64,000 nucleotides of DNA from Streptomyces griseiscabiei (lineage in GTDB: Bacteria; Actinomycetota; Actinomycetes; Streptomycetales; Streptomycetaceae), in NCBI RefSeq assembly GCF_020010925.1, contig NZ_JAGJBZ010000002.1, positions 3,596,001 to 3,660,000 of the forward strand, given 5' to 3'. Positions 43,767-52,952 of the stretch are shown piece by piece. How positions within the stretch are numbered: position 1 is the first letter of the stretch; each line of letters starts with the position of its first letter. Both the position numbers and the translations under genes were made by a program. The notes beneath the pieces were generated by a model, which was not told the DNA's origin, did no database searches, and was given only the letters and a program-made list of their open reading frames with translations.

Positions 43767-45113
43767 TCAGGTCAGCGGGGCGGTGGTGGTGGTCCGTGGG
43801 GCGGGCGTCGAGTCTTCCAGCAGGGAGGTGCGGGACGGTTCGGGTACGACCAGCGTGGCCAGGAAGGTCAGGCCGATGCACGCGGTGACGTACCAGAAGA
43901 AGACCGTCTCGTGGCCGCCGTTCTTCAGGGCCAGCGCGATCGGCTCGGTCAGACCGCCGAAGGTGGCGGTGACCAGGGCGTGCGGCAGGCCGACGCCCAG
44001 GGCCCGGACCTTGGTGGGGAACATCTCGGCCTTGATGACGGCGGCCAGGGCCGAGTAGCCGCTGAGGAAGGTCAGCGCCGCGGTCATCAGGGCGAAGGCG
44101 AGCCACGGGCTGCTCGTGTGCCCGAGGGCGGTCATGATCGGGACCGTCAGGAGCATCCCGCAGACGCAGAAGACGAACATGACCGGGCGGCGGCCGTGGC
44201 GGTCCGAGAGATGGCCCGCGACCGGTTGCAGCAGCATGTAGACGAAGAGCGCGGCGAAGCCGATGACGGAGACCGTGGACTTCGGGATGCCCGCGGTGTT
44301 CACGAGGTACTTCTGGAGGTACGTGGTGTACGTGTAGAAGGCGACGGTGCCGCCGATGGCGAGCCCGAAGACGGCCAGCAGCTGACGCGGGTACTCCGTG
44401 AACAGGGCGTACAGACCCTTGCGTTCCTGCGCCGTGGCGGCCTTCGCCTGCTCCTGCTCGAAATGCCGCGACTCCTGCATCGTGCGGCGCAGATACATCA
44501 CGACCAGACCGGCCGCCGCGCCGATCACGAACGGGACGCGCCAGCCCCAGCTCTCCAACTGGCCCTCGGTGAGCAGGTTCTGCAGGACGATCGCCACGAG
44601 GAGCGCGGCGAGCTGGCCGAGCACGATGGACACGTACTGGAAGCTGGAGTAGAAGCCACGCCGTCCGGGCGGGGCGACCTCGGCGAGGTAGGAGGCGCTG
44701 GAGCCGAACTCGCCGCCGACGGACAGTCCTTGGAGCAGGCGTGCGAGGACCAGCAGGACGGGGGCCCAGAGCCCGATGCTCCGGTGGCCGGGGGCGAGGG
44801 CGATGGTGAGCGAGCCGACACTCATCAGGGTGACCGACAGGGTCAGTGCGCGGCGGCGGCCGTACTTGTCGGCATAGGCACCGAGGAGCCAGCCGCCGAG
44901 CGGGCGCATCAGGAATCCGACGGCGAACACGACCGCCGTGGACAGGAGTTGGGCGGTCCGGTTGCCCTCCGGGAAGAAGGCGGCGGCGAAGTAGATGCTG
45001 AAGGTGGCGTAGGCGAACCAGTCGTACCACTCGACGAGGTTGCCGAGGCAGCCGCGTACGACGTTGGCGGTGACCTGGGAGCGTGCGGGGACGGAGGTGC
45101 GGCTCTGCGACAT
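43767..45113 (-). CDS. MFS transporter, metabolite:H+ symporter (MHS) family
   Basis: A 448-residue transporter with 12 predicted helices. NLVEWYDWFAYATFSIYFA in helix 1 and GAYADKYGRRRAL in the 2-3 loop are signatures of the MHS group (alpha-ketoglutarate, citrate, proline and shikimate permeases); GRR recurs at the 8-9 loop. The ATG follows GGAGC. It sits mid-operon, 24 bases before the hydratase, and probably imports the organic acid degraded by the neighbouring enzymes, such as a di- or tricarboxylate. Confidence 0.9.
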   Translation of the reverse strand: MSQSRTSVPARSQVTANVVRGCLGNLVEWYDWFAYATFSIYFAAAFFPEGNRTAQLLSTAVVFAVGFLMRPLGGWLLGAYADKYGRRRALTLSVTLMSVGSLTIALAPGHRSIGLWAPVLLVLARLLQGLSVGGEFGSSASYLAEVAPPGRRGFYSSFQYVSIVLGQLAALLVAIVLQNLLTEGQLESWGWRVPFVIGAAAGLVVMYLRRTMQESRHFEQEQAKAATAQERKGLYALFTEYPRQLLAVFGLAIGGTVAFYTYTTYLQKYLVNTAGIPKSTVSVIGFAALFVYMLLQPVAGHLSDRHGRRPVMFVFCVCGMLLTVPIMTALGHTSSPWLAFALMTAALTFLSGYSALAAVIKAEMFPTKVRALGVGLPHALVTATFGGLTEPIALALKNGGHETVFFWYVTACIGLTFLATLVVPEPSRTSLLEDSTPAPRTTTTAPLT

Positions 45114-45196
45114 GGGAAGCTCCGTTGCTCGTGTCGCGGTGGGGAGGGACGCGCGCGGTTCTCTTCGGCGGAGGCCGAATTCAACGGAAAAAGAGA

Positions 45197-46663
45197 TCAG
45201 CGGAGGACGAAAGGGTTGCCGGCCGGGGCGCCGGTGTTGATCCAGACGCTCTTGTCCTCCAGGTAGGAGGTGATGGCTCCGATGCCGTTCTCGCGGCCGA
45301 TGCCGGAGTCCTTGAAGCCGCCGAAGGGAGCCAGATAGCTCACCGCGCGGTAGGTGTTGACCCAGACGGTGCCCGAGCGGATGCGGTCGGCCATACGGAA
45401 GGCGCGGCCGATGTCGCCGGTCCAGACACCGGCGCCGAGGCCGTAGCGGCTGTCGTTGGCGAGGGTGACCGCTTCGTCCTCGTCCTTGAAGGGGATGACC
45501 GCGAGGACGGGCCCGAAGACCTCCTCCTGGGCGATGCGCATGCTGTTGCGCACGCCCGTGAAGACGGTCGGTTCGACGAACCAGCCCTGGCCGCCGACGG
45601 GTCTGCCACCGAGGGCGAGCCGGGCGCCTTCCCCCTGCGCGATGTCGATGTAGTCGAGCACCTTGGCGTACTGGGCGGGCGTGGTGATGGGCCCGACCTG
45701 GGTGGCCTCGTCCATCGGGTCGCCCGTCCGGGCCATGCGCGCCAGGTCGACCAGACGGTCCACGACCTCGTCGTGCACGCTCTCCTGGACCAGCAGCCGG
45801 GATCCGGCGATGCAGGTTTGTCCGGTGGCGGCGAAGATGCCGGAGACGGCGCCGTTCACGGCGGCTCCGAGATCGGCGTCGGCGAAGACGACGTTCGGTG
45901 ACTTGCCGCCGAGTTCGAGGCTGACGTGCTTGAAGTCGCGGGCGGCGGCCTGGTTGATGTGACGGCCGGTGGCGTCCGAACCGGTGAAGGTGACCTTGCG
46001 GACCAGCGGGTGCTCGACGAGGGTGGCGCCGACGTCCCGGCCGAACCCGGTGACCACGTTGACCACCCCGGGCGGCAGCCCCGCCTCGTGGAGGAGCCGG
46101 ACGAGTTCGAGGGTCGACGCGGAGGTGAACTCCGACGGCTTGATCACCACCGTGCAGCCCGCCGCGAGCGCTGGCGCGATCTTCCAGGCCAGCAGCAGGA
46201 GGGGCGAGTTCCAGGGCGTGATGACGGCGACGACCCCGACGGGCTCCTTCTTCGTGTAGGCGAAGTAGCCCTTCTTGTCCAGGGGCGGGACGGTGCCCTC
46301 GACCTTGTCCGCGAGCCCGCCGTAGTAGTGGAACCACTGGGGTACGTAGCCGACCTGGCCGTGCATCTCGGTGAACAGCTTGCCGTTGTCGCGGACCTCG
46401 GTCTCGGCGAGCCGACGGGCGTTCGCGGCGATGGTGTCACCGAGCCGCCGCAGCAGGGCACCCCGGGCGCTGGCGGTCAACTCGGCCCAGGGGCCGCTGT
46501 GCAGGGCGCGATGGGCGGCTCGCACCGCGTCGTCCACGTCCCGCTCGGTGCCTTTGGCGATCTCGGCCCAGGGCGTGCCCAGGTAGGGGTTGTCGGTCGG
46601 GAACCACTCACCGCCGGCGGCTTTGCGGCTCTCCCCGTCGATGAACATCTCGTAGCGCTGCAT
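45197..46663 (-). CDS. Aldehyde dehydrogenase in the organic-acid operon
   Basis: A 488-residue ALDH with Asn in TPWNSPLLLL, Glu250 in SLELGGKSPN and Cys284 in TGQTC. It follows the two TPP-decarboxylase subunits by 15 bases, so it likely oxidises the aldehyde they release from a 2-oxo acid. The ATG of MQRYEMFIDG is chosen; a TTG two codons earlier is possible. This is the fourth distinct ALDH in the window. Confidence 0.92.
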   Translation of the reverse strand: MQRYEMFIDGESRKAAGGEWFPTDNPYLGTPWAEIAKGTERDVDDAVRAAHRALHSGPWAELTASARGALLRRLGDTIAANARRLAETEVRDNGKLFTEMHGQVGYVPQWFHYYGGLADKVEGTVPPLDKKGYFAYTKKEPVGVVAVITPWNSPLLLLAWKIAPALAAGCTVVIKPSEFTSASTLELVRLLHEAGLPPGVVNVVTGFGRDVGATLVEHPLVRKVTFTGSDATGRHINQAAARDFKHVSLELGGKSPNVVFADADLGAAVNGAVSGIFAATGQTCIAGSRLLVQESVHDEVVDRLVDLARMARTGDPMDEATQVGPITTPAQYAKVLDYIDIAQGEGARLALGGRPVGGQGWFVEPTVFTGVRNSMRIAQEEVFGPVLAVIPFKDEDEAVTLANDSRYGLGAGVWTGDIGRAFRMADRIRSGTVWVNTYRAVSYLAPFGGFKDSGIGRENGIGAITSYLEDKSVWINTGAPAGNPFVLR

Positions 46664-46678
46664 CCGCAATCCCGTCCG

Positions 46679-47275
46679 CTAGAAGGTGCCGAGGCCGAGG
46701 GCGGCGCGGAAGCCGTTCTTGTTGGCGACACCGTCGCGGGGTGGCAGCGCGCGCGGGGGCTCGGTGGTGTCGATGAGGACCTGGGCGTATGTGGTCGCCG
46801 CGCGGGCGGCGATGCGCGTGGCGAGGCCTTCGACCTGGGCGAGGGCGGTGATTCGCTCGGCGTCACGGATGCCGAACCCCTGGGCGACCGCGACGAGGTC
46901 GGTGCCCAGACCCGTGTGGCTGGGCTGCATACCGGTCTCGCCGAAGTGGGCGTTGTCGAGCACGACGACCGTGAGGTTGGGCGGGAGTCGGGCCCCGATG
47001 GTGGCCAAGGTGCCGATGCCCATGAGGTGTTCACCGTCGCCGGTGATCGCGACGACCGGGCGGTCCGGCCGGGCGAGGGCGAGGCCCAGGGCGAGGGGTG
47101 CGGCGCCTCCCATCGCGCCCCACAGGTAGAAGTTGGTGGGCCGGTCGCCGGCGGCGAACACGTCGTAGCTGGGGGAGCCGAGGCCGGTGACGACGAGCGT
47201 GTCCTCCGGGAGCCGGGCGATCAGGTCGGCGACGAAGCGACGGCGGTCGAGACGTACGTCAGAGGTGGTGGTCAT
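46679..47275 (-). CDS. TPP-dependent decarboxylase, beta (pyrophosphate-binding) subunit
   Basis: A 198-residue stand-alone C-terminal TPP domain with GDGEHLMGIGTLATIGA and, 26 residues on, LDNAHFGETG, the standard GDG...N pyrophosphate/metal motif. It resembles ComE of sulfopyruvate decarboxylase and the matching part of phosphonopyruvate decarboxylase. The alpha subunit precedes it with a one-base TGATG overlap, so the two are made together as a complex. Its natural 2-oxo acid is not evident. Confidence 0.87.
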   Translation of the reverse strand: MTTTSDVRLDRRRFVADLIARLPEDTLVVTGLGSPSYDVFAAGDRPTNFYLWGAMGGAAPLALGLALARPDRPVVAITGDGEHLMGIGTLATIGARLPPNLTVVVLDNAHFGETGMQPSHTGLGTDLVAVAQGFGIRDAERITALAQVEGLATRIAARAATTYAQVLIDTTEPPRALPPRDGVANKNGFRAALGLGTF

Positions 47276-47814
47276 CAGTTGCGCTCCCACTTCTTGCGGC
47301 CGATCAGCTTCTGTCCGAGGAGCACGGCGACCCGCTCGCCGGCCTCGAACACCGAGTCCAGAGCGGCCTCGACGGTCTCCGCGACGTCCTCGGGCTCGTC
47401 GGCCCGCAGCACGGTGATGCCCATGAGTTCCAGGGCCTGCCGGGTGGTGCTGCCCATGGGGCTCTGCCAGGGGTTGAACTCGGCGTACTCGCCGCGCATC
47501 GTCACCAGCGTCAGGAAGGGGAACCGGCACATCTCCAGCAGGGAGAACATGTTGACGCAGTTGCCGACCCCGCTGCTCTGCATCAACAGGACCGCGCGCT
47601 GACCACCCAGCCAGGCCCCGGCGACCACACCGACACCCTCCTCCTCGGTGGTGAGCACCACGTCATGGATCGCGGGGTCGCGCCGCGCCTCGACGAGAGT
47701 GTGGGAGTGGCCGGCGTCGGGCACGTAGGCGATCTGCTGGACGCCGCGCTTCTTCAGCGCGGCGAAGACGTCCTTCTGCCAGGAGGGCGGCGCGAGGGTG
47801 GGTGTCTCGTTCAT
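47275..47814 (-). CDS. TPP-dependent decarboxylase, alpha (pyrimidine-binding) subunit
   Basis: A 179-residue stand-alone N-terminal TPP domain (GVQQIAYVPDAGHSHTLVEAR, then TTEEEGVGVVAGAWLGG with the cofactor-activating Glu, then MQSSGVGNCVN). This is the ComD-like partner of the next gene. It is the first gene of a leftward six-gene operon. Three more in-frame Met codons lie up to 47826; none has a Shine-Dalgarno, so the true start could be up to four codons further upstream. Confidence 0.86.
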   Translation of the reverse strand: MNETPTLAPPSWQKDVFAALKKRGVQQIAYVPDAGHSHTLVEARRDPAIHDVVLTTEEEGVGVVAGAWLGGQRAVLLMQSSGVGNCVNMFSLLEMCRFPFLTLVTMRGEYAEFNPWQSPMGSTTRQALELMGITVLRADEPEDVAETVEAALDSVFEAGERVAVLLGQKLIGRKKWERN

Positions 47815-47936
47815 GGGGCACATCATGGGTACTGATGACTGACCCTGGACAATAGAAGTTTGTGATGCCCGCATGCGCCGCCCGCATAGCGAGCGGTTGT
47901 GAGCCGTCGTGGGCCCTGCGACCGCGCGCGTGGCTA

Positions 47937-48600
47937 CTACGGTCCTGCGCTGAGAAAGCCCGAGACGAGGGCGCCGGACGCGGTGCGGCATTTCTCGAAG
48001 TACGCGTGCCGGGCACCCGGGAAGACATGGCTGGTGACCCGGGGGATACGGGCGGCGAGAAGGGGGAGGTCGTCCGGCGGGGTGAGCCGGTCCTGGCCGC
48101 CGTGGAGCAGCGGCGCCGGCGCCGTGACGCCGGGGAGCGCGTCCCAGGCATCGTGACTGTTGCTCACCACCAGATGGCCGTGGCGGGCGCGCGGGGGCAT
48201 GCCCGGGTCGCCGAGGGCCGTGGACGGGCCGGGGTGGTCGGCGAGCCAGGCGGGGGAGCACAGCACATCAGGTCGATCAGTGCCCGGCGGGCGGCTTCCC
48301 GGTCGGCCTGGGCCAGGGCGCGTCGTACGGAGGCGTCCCTTCGACGGCGTGCGGACCCGCCGGGAGAGGTGCGGCGCAGGACGAGGCGCCGCACCCGGTC
48401 GGGGTGGCGTGCGGCGACCCACTGGGTCACGCGCCCGCCCATGGAGGTGCCGTACGCATCGGCGCGCTTGACGCCCAAGTGATCGAGCACCGCGATCACG
48501 TCGTCGGCGAACTGCTGGGTGGAGTACGGCCCTTGGGGCTTGACGCTCTAGCAGGTGCCGCGCATGTCGACGGTCATCGTGGAGTGGGTGGTGCGGAAGT
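47937..48600 (-). pseudogene. Alpha/beta hydrolase pseudogene
   Basis: Leftward, TMTVDMRGTC is followed by an in-frame stop at 48549. GPYSTQQFADDVIAVLDHLG and YGTSMGGRVTQWVAARHP (with the nucleophile Ser) follow. Then a frameshift leads to VTAPAPLLHGGQDRLTPP (catalytic Asp) and FPGARHAYFEK (catalytic His). All triad parts are present but in different frames, so the gene is recently dead. It lies between the decarboxylase operon and the second LysR gene. Confidence 0.8.
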
Positions 48601-48635
48601 CCGCGCGTAGGGCGTCCCGCCAGTGGTGGTTGTTC

Positions 48636-48687
48636 GCCTGCCTGGCCAGGGGGACGAACGGATGCCCGTCTCCCTGGCCAGGCAGGC
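48636..48687 (-). terminator. Long hairpin terminator downstream of the second lysR
   Basis: 48636-48651 and 48672-48687 are perfect 16-bp inverted repeats, and five further pairs, one of them G-T, close the stem to a 10-base loop at 48657-48666. It lies 140 bases past the LysR stop on the minus strand. This is one of the longest perfect stems in the window. The 48690-48826 stretch beside it is full of short GTGCC and GATGTCG repeats. Confidence 0.75.
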
Positions 48688-48826
48688 CAGTGCCGTCCCG
48701 TGCCGTGCCGTCCTGGGCGCGGGCGATGGTGGTGGACGGATGTCGGATGTCGGGTGTCGCGTGTCGGTCATGCGGTGCCCCGGTGTCGTCCGATGGTCCT
48801 CGCGGACGGCTGGATCAGTGTGGTGG

Positions 48827-49810
48827 TCAGGCGCTCTCGGCGTCAGTGCCAGTGCCAGTGCCAGTGCCGGTGCCCGCGCCGGAGCCTTGGGCCTGGGCAG
48901 AAGGCCATCTGCCCTGCCGCACGGCCGAGTTGACCTGACGGACCAGCTCGCGTGCGACGACTTCCACGGAGGGAGGCGTGCGCCCGTGCCTCGGGGTGCC
49001 GAGGACGACCGAGCGCCACACGTCGGGTTCGCTCAGTGGCGCGGCGCTCAGCGTGCCCCGCGCGACGTCCTCGGCGATGCCCACACCGGGCAGGACGGTC
49101 CAGCCGTGCCCTGCCTGGACGAGCTGTTTCTGCACCCGCATGGAGTTGGTCTGGACGACGACGTCCATGGCGGCCCCGGACCGAACCGCCGCCGCGTCGA
49201 TCAGGCGGCGCAGAGCGTGGCCCGAGGCGGGCATGATGAGCGAGTGCCGGGCCGCCTCCGTGAAGGGCACCGGGTCGTCGGCGCGGAGACCGGCGGTGGC
49301 CGGGGCGACCGCCCACAGACGCTCCCGCACCAGCGGGTAGGCGTTGAGGGAGGGCGTGCTGTCGAGGTTGTAGAGCAGGGTCAGATCGAGGTCGCCGACG
49401 TCGAGCCACTGCTGCAGATGGCCGGAGTAGGCGGTCATCAGACGAAGCTCGACGCCGGGGTGGGCGTGGGCGACAGCGGTCACCAGCGGCTCGGCCAGCA
49501 GATCGCTCGTGCTTTCCAGCAGCCCGACGGTGACGATGCCCGTCACCACACCAGGGCTCGGCTGTACCTCGGCGCGCGCCCGCTCCAGTTCGTCGAGGGC
49601 ACGTCGAGCGCGGTCCACCATGATCGCTCCGGCGTCGGTGGGCCGCATGCCCTGCCCGGTCCGCTCGAAGAGGTCGATGCCCAGTTCCTGTTCCAGGGTG
49701 CGGATCTGCCGGGTGACCGCGGGCTGCACCAGATGCAACAGCTCCGCGGCACGCGTCACACTGCCCACCTCGGCGACCGTGACGATCGCCTTGAGCTGCT
49801 TGATGTCCAC
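48827..49810 (-). CDS. LysR-family transcriptional regulator
   Basis: A 327-residue regulator with an N-terminal HTH (about residues 1-60: KQLKAIVTVAEVGSVTRAAELL, then QPAVTRQIRTLEQELG) and an effector domain. The GTG start follows GGAAGGA; in-frame codons further up are unsupported. The last ~20 residues are a Gly-Thr repeat encoded by a hexanucleotide GTGCCA-type microsatellite at about 48845-48875, which could vary in length. It is divergent from the CoA-transferase/acyl-CoA dehydrogenase genes and likely activates them. Confidence 0.9.
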   Translation of the reverse strand: MDIKQLKAIVTVAEVGSVTRAAELLHLVQPAVTRQIRTLEQELGIDLFERTGQGMRPTDAGAIMVDRARRALDELERARAEVQPSPGVVTGIVTVGLLESTSDLLAEPLVTAVAHAHPGVELRLMTAYSGHLQQWLDVGDLDLTLLYNLDSTPSLNAYPLVRERLWAVAPATAGLRADDPVPFTEAARHSLIMPASGHALRRLIDAAAVRSGAAMDVVVQTNSMRVQKQLVQAGHGWTVLPGVGIAEDVARGTLSAAPLSEPDVWRSVVLGTPRHGRTPPSVEVVARELVRQVNSAVRQGRWPSAQAQGSGAGTGTGTGTGTDAESA

Positions 49811-49971
49811 AGGGTCTGTCCTTCCCCAGCCGCCCCTGCCGGGGGTGCGTGAGTCATCCGCACCCCGCATGGGGGCATCACGCTTTGTTATTTCCTCTAC
49901 GTTGTCATGAGCATCAATGATGGTACTCCCGGTACGGGAGCCGGGACCCGCACGCTCCTGGAGGCCGCCTC

Positions 49972-51171
49972 ATGACCGAGCACCCCGAAGAACCACCGCT
50001 GGCCGGCATCACCGTCGTCAGCGTCGAGCAGGCGGTGGCCGCTCCCTTCGCCACCCGCCAGCTGGCCGATCTCGGCGCCCGGGTCATCAAGGTGGAGCGG
50101 CCCGGCGGGGGCGACTTCGCCCGCCGGTACGACACCACCGTGCACGGCGAGTCCAGCTACTTCGTGTGGCTCAACCGGTCGAAGGAATCGGTCACGCTCG
50201 ATCTGAAGTCGGACCCGGGCCGCAGGATCCTGGACCAACTGCTCGCTGGAGCCGACGTGTTCGTGCAGAACCTGGCGCCGGGCGCGGCCGACAGGATGGG
50301 CCTGGGTCCCGAAGACCTCGCCGAGCGCTTCCCCGGTCTGATCCCCTGCTCTGTCTCCGGCTACGGCACCAGCGGCCCCTGGGCCGACCGCAAGGCGTAC
50401 GACCTGCTGATCCAGTGCCAGACCGGCCTGGTTTCCCTGACCGGCGACGAGCACGGGGCGGCGCGCGTGGGGATCTCGATCGCCGACATTGCCGCCGGCA
50501 TGTACGCCTACTCCGGCATCCTCACCGCCCTGCTCACCCGGGCGACCTCGGGCGCCGTACGGGCCGTGGAGGTGTCGCTGTTCGAGGCCCTCGCCGAGTG
50601 GCTGAGCCAGCCCGCCTACTACACCCGCTTCGGCGGCACCCAGCCCCCGCGCATCGGCACCCAGCACGCCACCATCGCCCCCTACGGTGCCTACCGCTGT
50701 GCCGATGGCAAGGACGTGCTGTTCTCCATCCAGAACGAGCGCGAATGGACGGCCCTGTGCGAGCGGTTCCTGGGGCAGCCGGGGCTTGTCGCGGACCAGC
50801 GGTTCGCCACCGGCTCGGCCCGTGTCGGCCACCGCGTCGAGCTGAACGCGATCGTGGCCGAGCGGTTCGGCGAGCTGACCAGTGATGCGGTGACGAAGCT
50901 GCTGGACGAGGCGGGCATCGCCAACGCGGGGGTGAACGGCATCGAGGAGTTCCTGGCTCACCCGGTGCTGAGCGAACGGGGCCGCTGGCGCGACGTACGA
51001 ATCCCTGGGGAGGCCATGGTGCCCGCGCTGCTGCCGCCGGTCGACCTGGCCGGAACCGTCCCGCGCATGGACCCGGTGCCCGCGGCCGGGGAGCACACCG
51101 AGTCCGTCCTGGCCGAACTGGGATACGGCAGCACCGACATCGAACGCCTCAGGGCCGACAACGTCATCTGA
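49972..51171 (+). CDS. Class III CoA-transferase (CaiB/BaiF family)
   Basis: A 399-residue family III CoA-transferase that moves CoA between carboxylic acids. ITVVSVEQAVAAPFATRQLADLGARVIKVERPG begins the fold (landmarks: AAPFATRQLADLGA and VIKVERPGGGDFAR). The catalytic aspartate is in KAYDLLIQ. Family members activate itaconate, mesaconate, citramalate, carnitine and formate. It precedes an acyl-CoA dehydrogenase by 29 bases and is divergent from LysR, so it probably activates the acid whose CoA ester the dehydrogenase and the nearby hydratase and lyase process. Confidence 0.9.
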   Translation: MTEHPEEPPLAGITVVSVEQAVAAPFATRQLADLGARVIKVERPGGGDFARRYDTTVHGESSYFVWLNRSKESVTLDLKSDPGRRILDQLLAGADVFVQNLAPGAADRMGLGPEDLAERFPGLIPCSVSGYGTSGPWADRKAYDLLIQCQTGLVSLTGDEHGAARVGISIADIAAGMYAYSGILTALLTRATSGAVRAVEVSLFEALAEWLSQPAYYTRFGGTQPPRIGTQHATIAPYGAYRCADGKDVLFSIQNEREWTALCERFLGQPGLVADQRFATGSARVGHRVELNAIVAERFGELTSDAVTKLLDEAGIANAGVNGIEEFLAHPVLSERGRWRDVRIPGEAMVPALLPPVDLAGTVPRMDPVPAAGEHTESVLAELGYGSTDIERLRADNVI

Positions 51172-51200
51172 ACCACATCTGCACCACAAGGAGTTCCCGT

Positions 51201-52367
51201 ATGAGCACCCTCGACATCCTCGCCGAGGACGAGCAGTTCATCGTCCGCACGGTGCGTGACTTCGTCGACAAGGAGGTGAAGCCGGTCGTCCAAGAGCTGG
51301 AGCACGCGAACACCTATCCCGAAGCCCTGATCGAGCAGATGAAGCAACTCGGCATCTTCGGCCTCGCGGTCCCCGAGGAGTACGGCGGCACCCCGGTCTC
51401 CACCCCTTGCTACGTCCTGATCACCGAGGAAGTGGCCCGCGGCTGGATGAGCCTGGCCGGCGCGATGGGCGGGCACACCGTGGTCGCCAAGCTGCTGCTG
51501 CGCTTCGGCACGGAGGAGCAGAAGCGCCGCTATCTGCCGCAGCTGGCCACGGGAGAGATCCGCGCGACCATGGCCCTGACCGAGCCTGGCGGCGGCTCCG
51601 ACCTCCAGGCCATGCGTACGGTCGCCCGCAGGGACACCGACGGCTATCTGGTGAACGGCGCGAAGACATGGATCACCAACTCCCGGCGCTCTGGCCTGAT
51701 CGCCCTGCTGTGCAAGACCGACCCTGAAGCCACGCCCGCTCACCAGGGCATCTCGATCCTCCTCGTCGAGCACGGGCCGGGCCTGACCGTCTCCCGTGAC
51801 CTCCCCAAGCTCGGCTACAAGGGCGTGGAGAGCTGTGAGTTGTCGTTCGAGGACTACCGGGCGCCCGCGGACGCGGTGCTCGGCGGTGTCGAGGGCGTGG
51901 GTTTCGCCCAGATGATGAAGGGGCTGGAGACCGGCCGCCTCCAGGTCGCCGCCCGCGCTCTCGGGGTCGGCCGGGCGGCCTTCGAGGACGCGCTCGCCTA
52001 CGCCCAGGAGCGCGAGTCGTTCGGCAAGCCGATCTGGAAGCATCAGTCCATCGGCAACTACCTCGCCGACATGGCGACCTCCCTCACCGCCGCCCGCCAA
52101 CTCACTCTGTACGCCGCCCGCGAGTCGGACGCGGGCCGTCGTGTGGACATGGAGGCCGGCATGGCGAAGCTCTTCGCCTCCGAGACGGCCATGCAGATCG
52201 CCCTCAACGCCGTCCGTATCCACGGCGGTTACGGCTACTCCACCGAGTTCGACGTCGAACGCTATTTCCGGGACGCTCCGTTGATGATCGTCGGCGAAGG
52301 GACCAACGAGATCCAGCGCAACGTCATCGCAAGTCAGCTGGTCAAGCGCGGAGGTCTGGACGTATGA
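51201..52367 (+). CDS. Acyl-CoA dehydrogenase
   Basis: A 388-residue FAD enzyme introducing an alpha-beta double bond into an acyl-CoA. MALTEPGGGSDLQAM and WITNSRRSG are the flavin-binding motifs, QERESFGKPIWKHQ is the helix-G signature, and the C-terminal GEGTNEIQRN holds the catalytic Glu position used by short-chain family members. It forms a pair with the CoA-transferase. Methylsuccinyl-CoA or a related short branched substrate is plausible. Its stop overlaps the start of a degraded etfB (ATGA), showing that an ETF operon once followed. Confidence 0.92.
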   Translation: MSTLDILAEDEQFIVRTVRDFVDKEVKPVVQELEHANTYPEALIEQMKQLGIFGLAVPEEYGGTPVSTPCYVLITEEVARGWMSLAGAMGGHTVVAKLLLRFGTEEQKRRYLPQLATGEIRATMALTEPGGGSDLQAMRTVARRDTDGYLVNGAKTWITNSRRSGLIALLCKTDPEATPAHQGISILLVEHGPGLTVSRDLPKLGYKGVESCELSFEDYRAPADAVLGGVEGVGFAQMMKGLETGRLQVAARALGVGRAAFEDALAYAQERESFGKPIWKHQSIGNYLADMATSLTAARQLTLYAARESDAGRRVDMEAGMAKLFASETAMQIALNAVRIHGGYGYSTEFDVERYFRDAPLMIVGEGTNEIQRNVIASQLVKRGGLDV

Positions 52368-52945
52368 GGATCGTCGTCACTATGAAGTACGTGCCCGACG
52401 CCGTAGGTGCCCGGCACTTCGCCGATGCCCTGACCGCTGACCGCTGACCGCTGACCGTGCCGACGCCGGCAGCCCGCTCTCCGGGATGGACGAGTACGCG
52501 GTCGAGGCAGGCGCTGCGGATCGCGGAGTCAGGGGATGCGGCGAGGGATGAGGTCGACGATCTGCACGGCACCGACGCGACCGGCACCTCGTTGGTGCTG
52601 GCCAAGGCGATCGAAAAAGCCGGCTACGACCTGGTCATCTCCGGCAGGGCATCGACAGACGGTGCGATGGGCGTCGTTCTCGCGCTGCTGGCGAGCGAGG
52701 CGCTTTACCCCTCCTTCAAGGGCATCATGGCCGCCAAGAGGAAGCCGGTCGAGACGTGGGACCTGTCCACTGGAGATCGGCGCCGACCGGGCCGGGCTCG
52801 ACCGTGCCCGCACGGTCGGGGAGTCGGCGATGGAGCGTCCGGCCCGTACCGCGCGGGCGTGATCGCCAACGACGAGGGCGAGGGCGGCAAGCAGCTCACC
52901 GAGTTCCACGCGGGCCAGAAGTGCCTCTGCATCAAAAGGAGTAGT
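52364..52945 (+). pseudogene. etfB: etfB (electron transfer flavoprotein beta subunit) pseudogene
   Basis: The start MRIVVTMKYVPDAVGARHFAD is intact and coupled to the dehydrogenase, but a stop follows within 30 codons. Later fragments in shifted frames read MDEYAVEAG, DATGTSLVLAKAIEKAGYDL, YPSFKGIMAAKRKPVETWDL and NDEGEGGKQLTEF, in correct order but with deletions between them. The gene therefore cannot make the electron acceptor of the neighbouring acyl-CoA dehydrogenase. Confidence 0.88.
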
Positions 52946-52952
52946 TGTTCTG

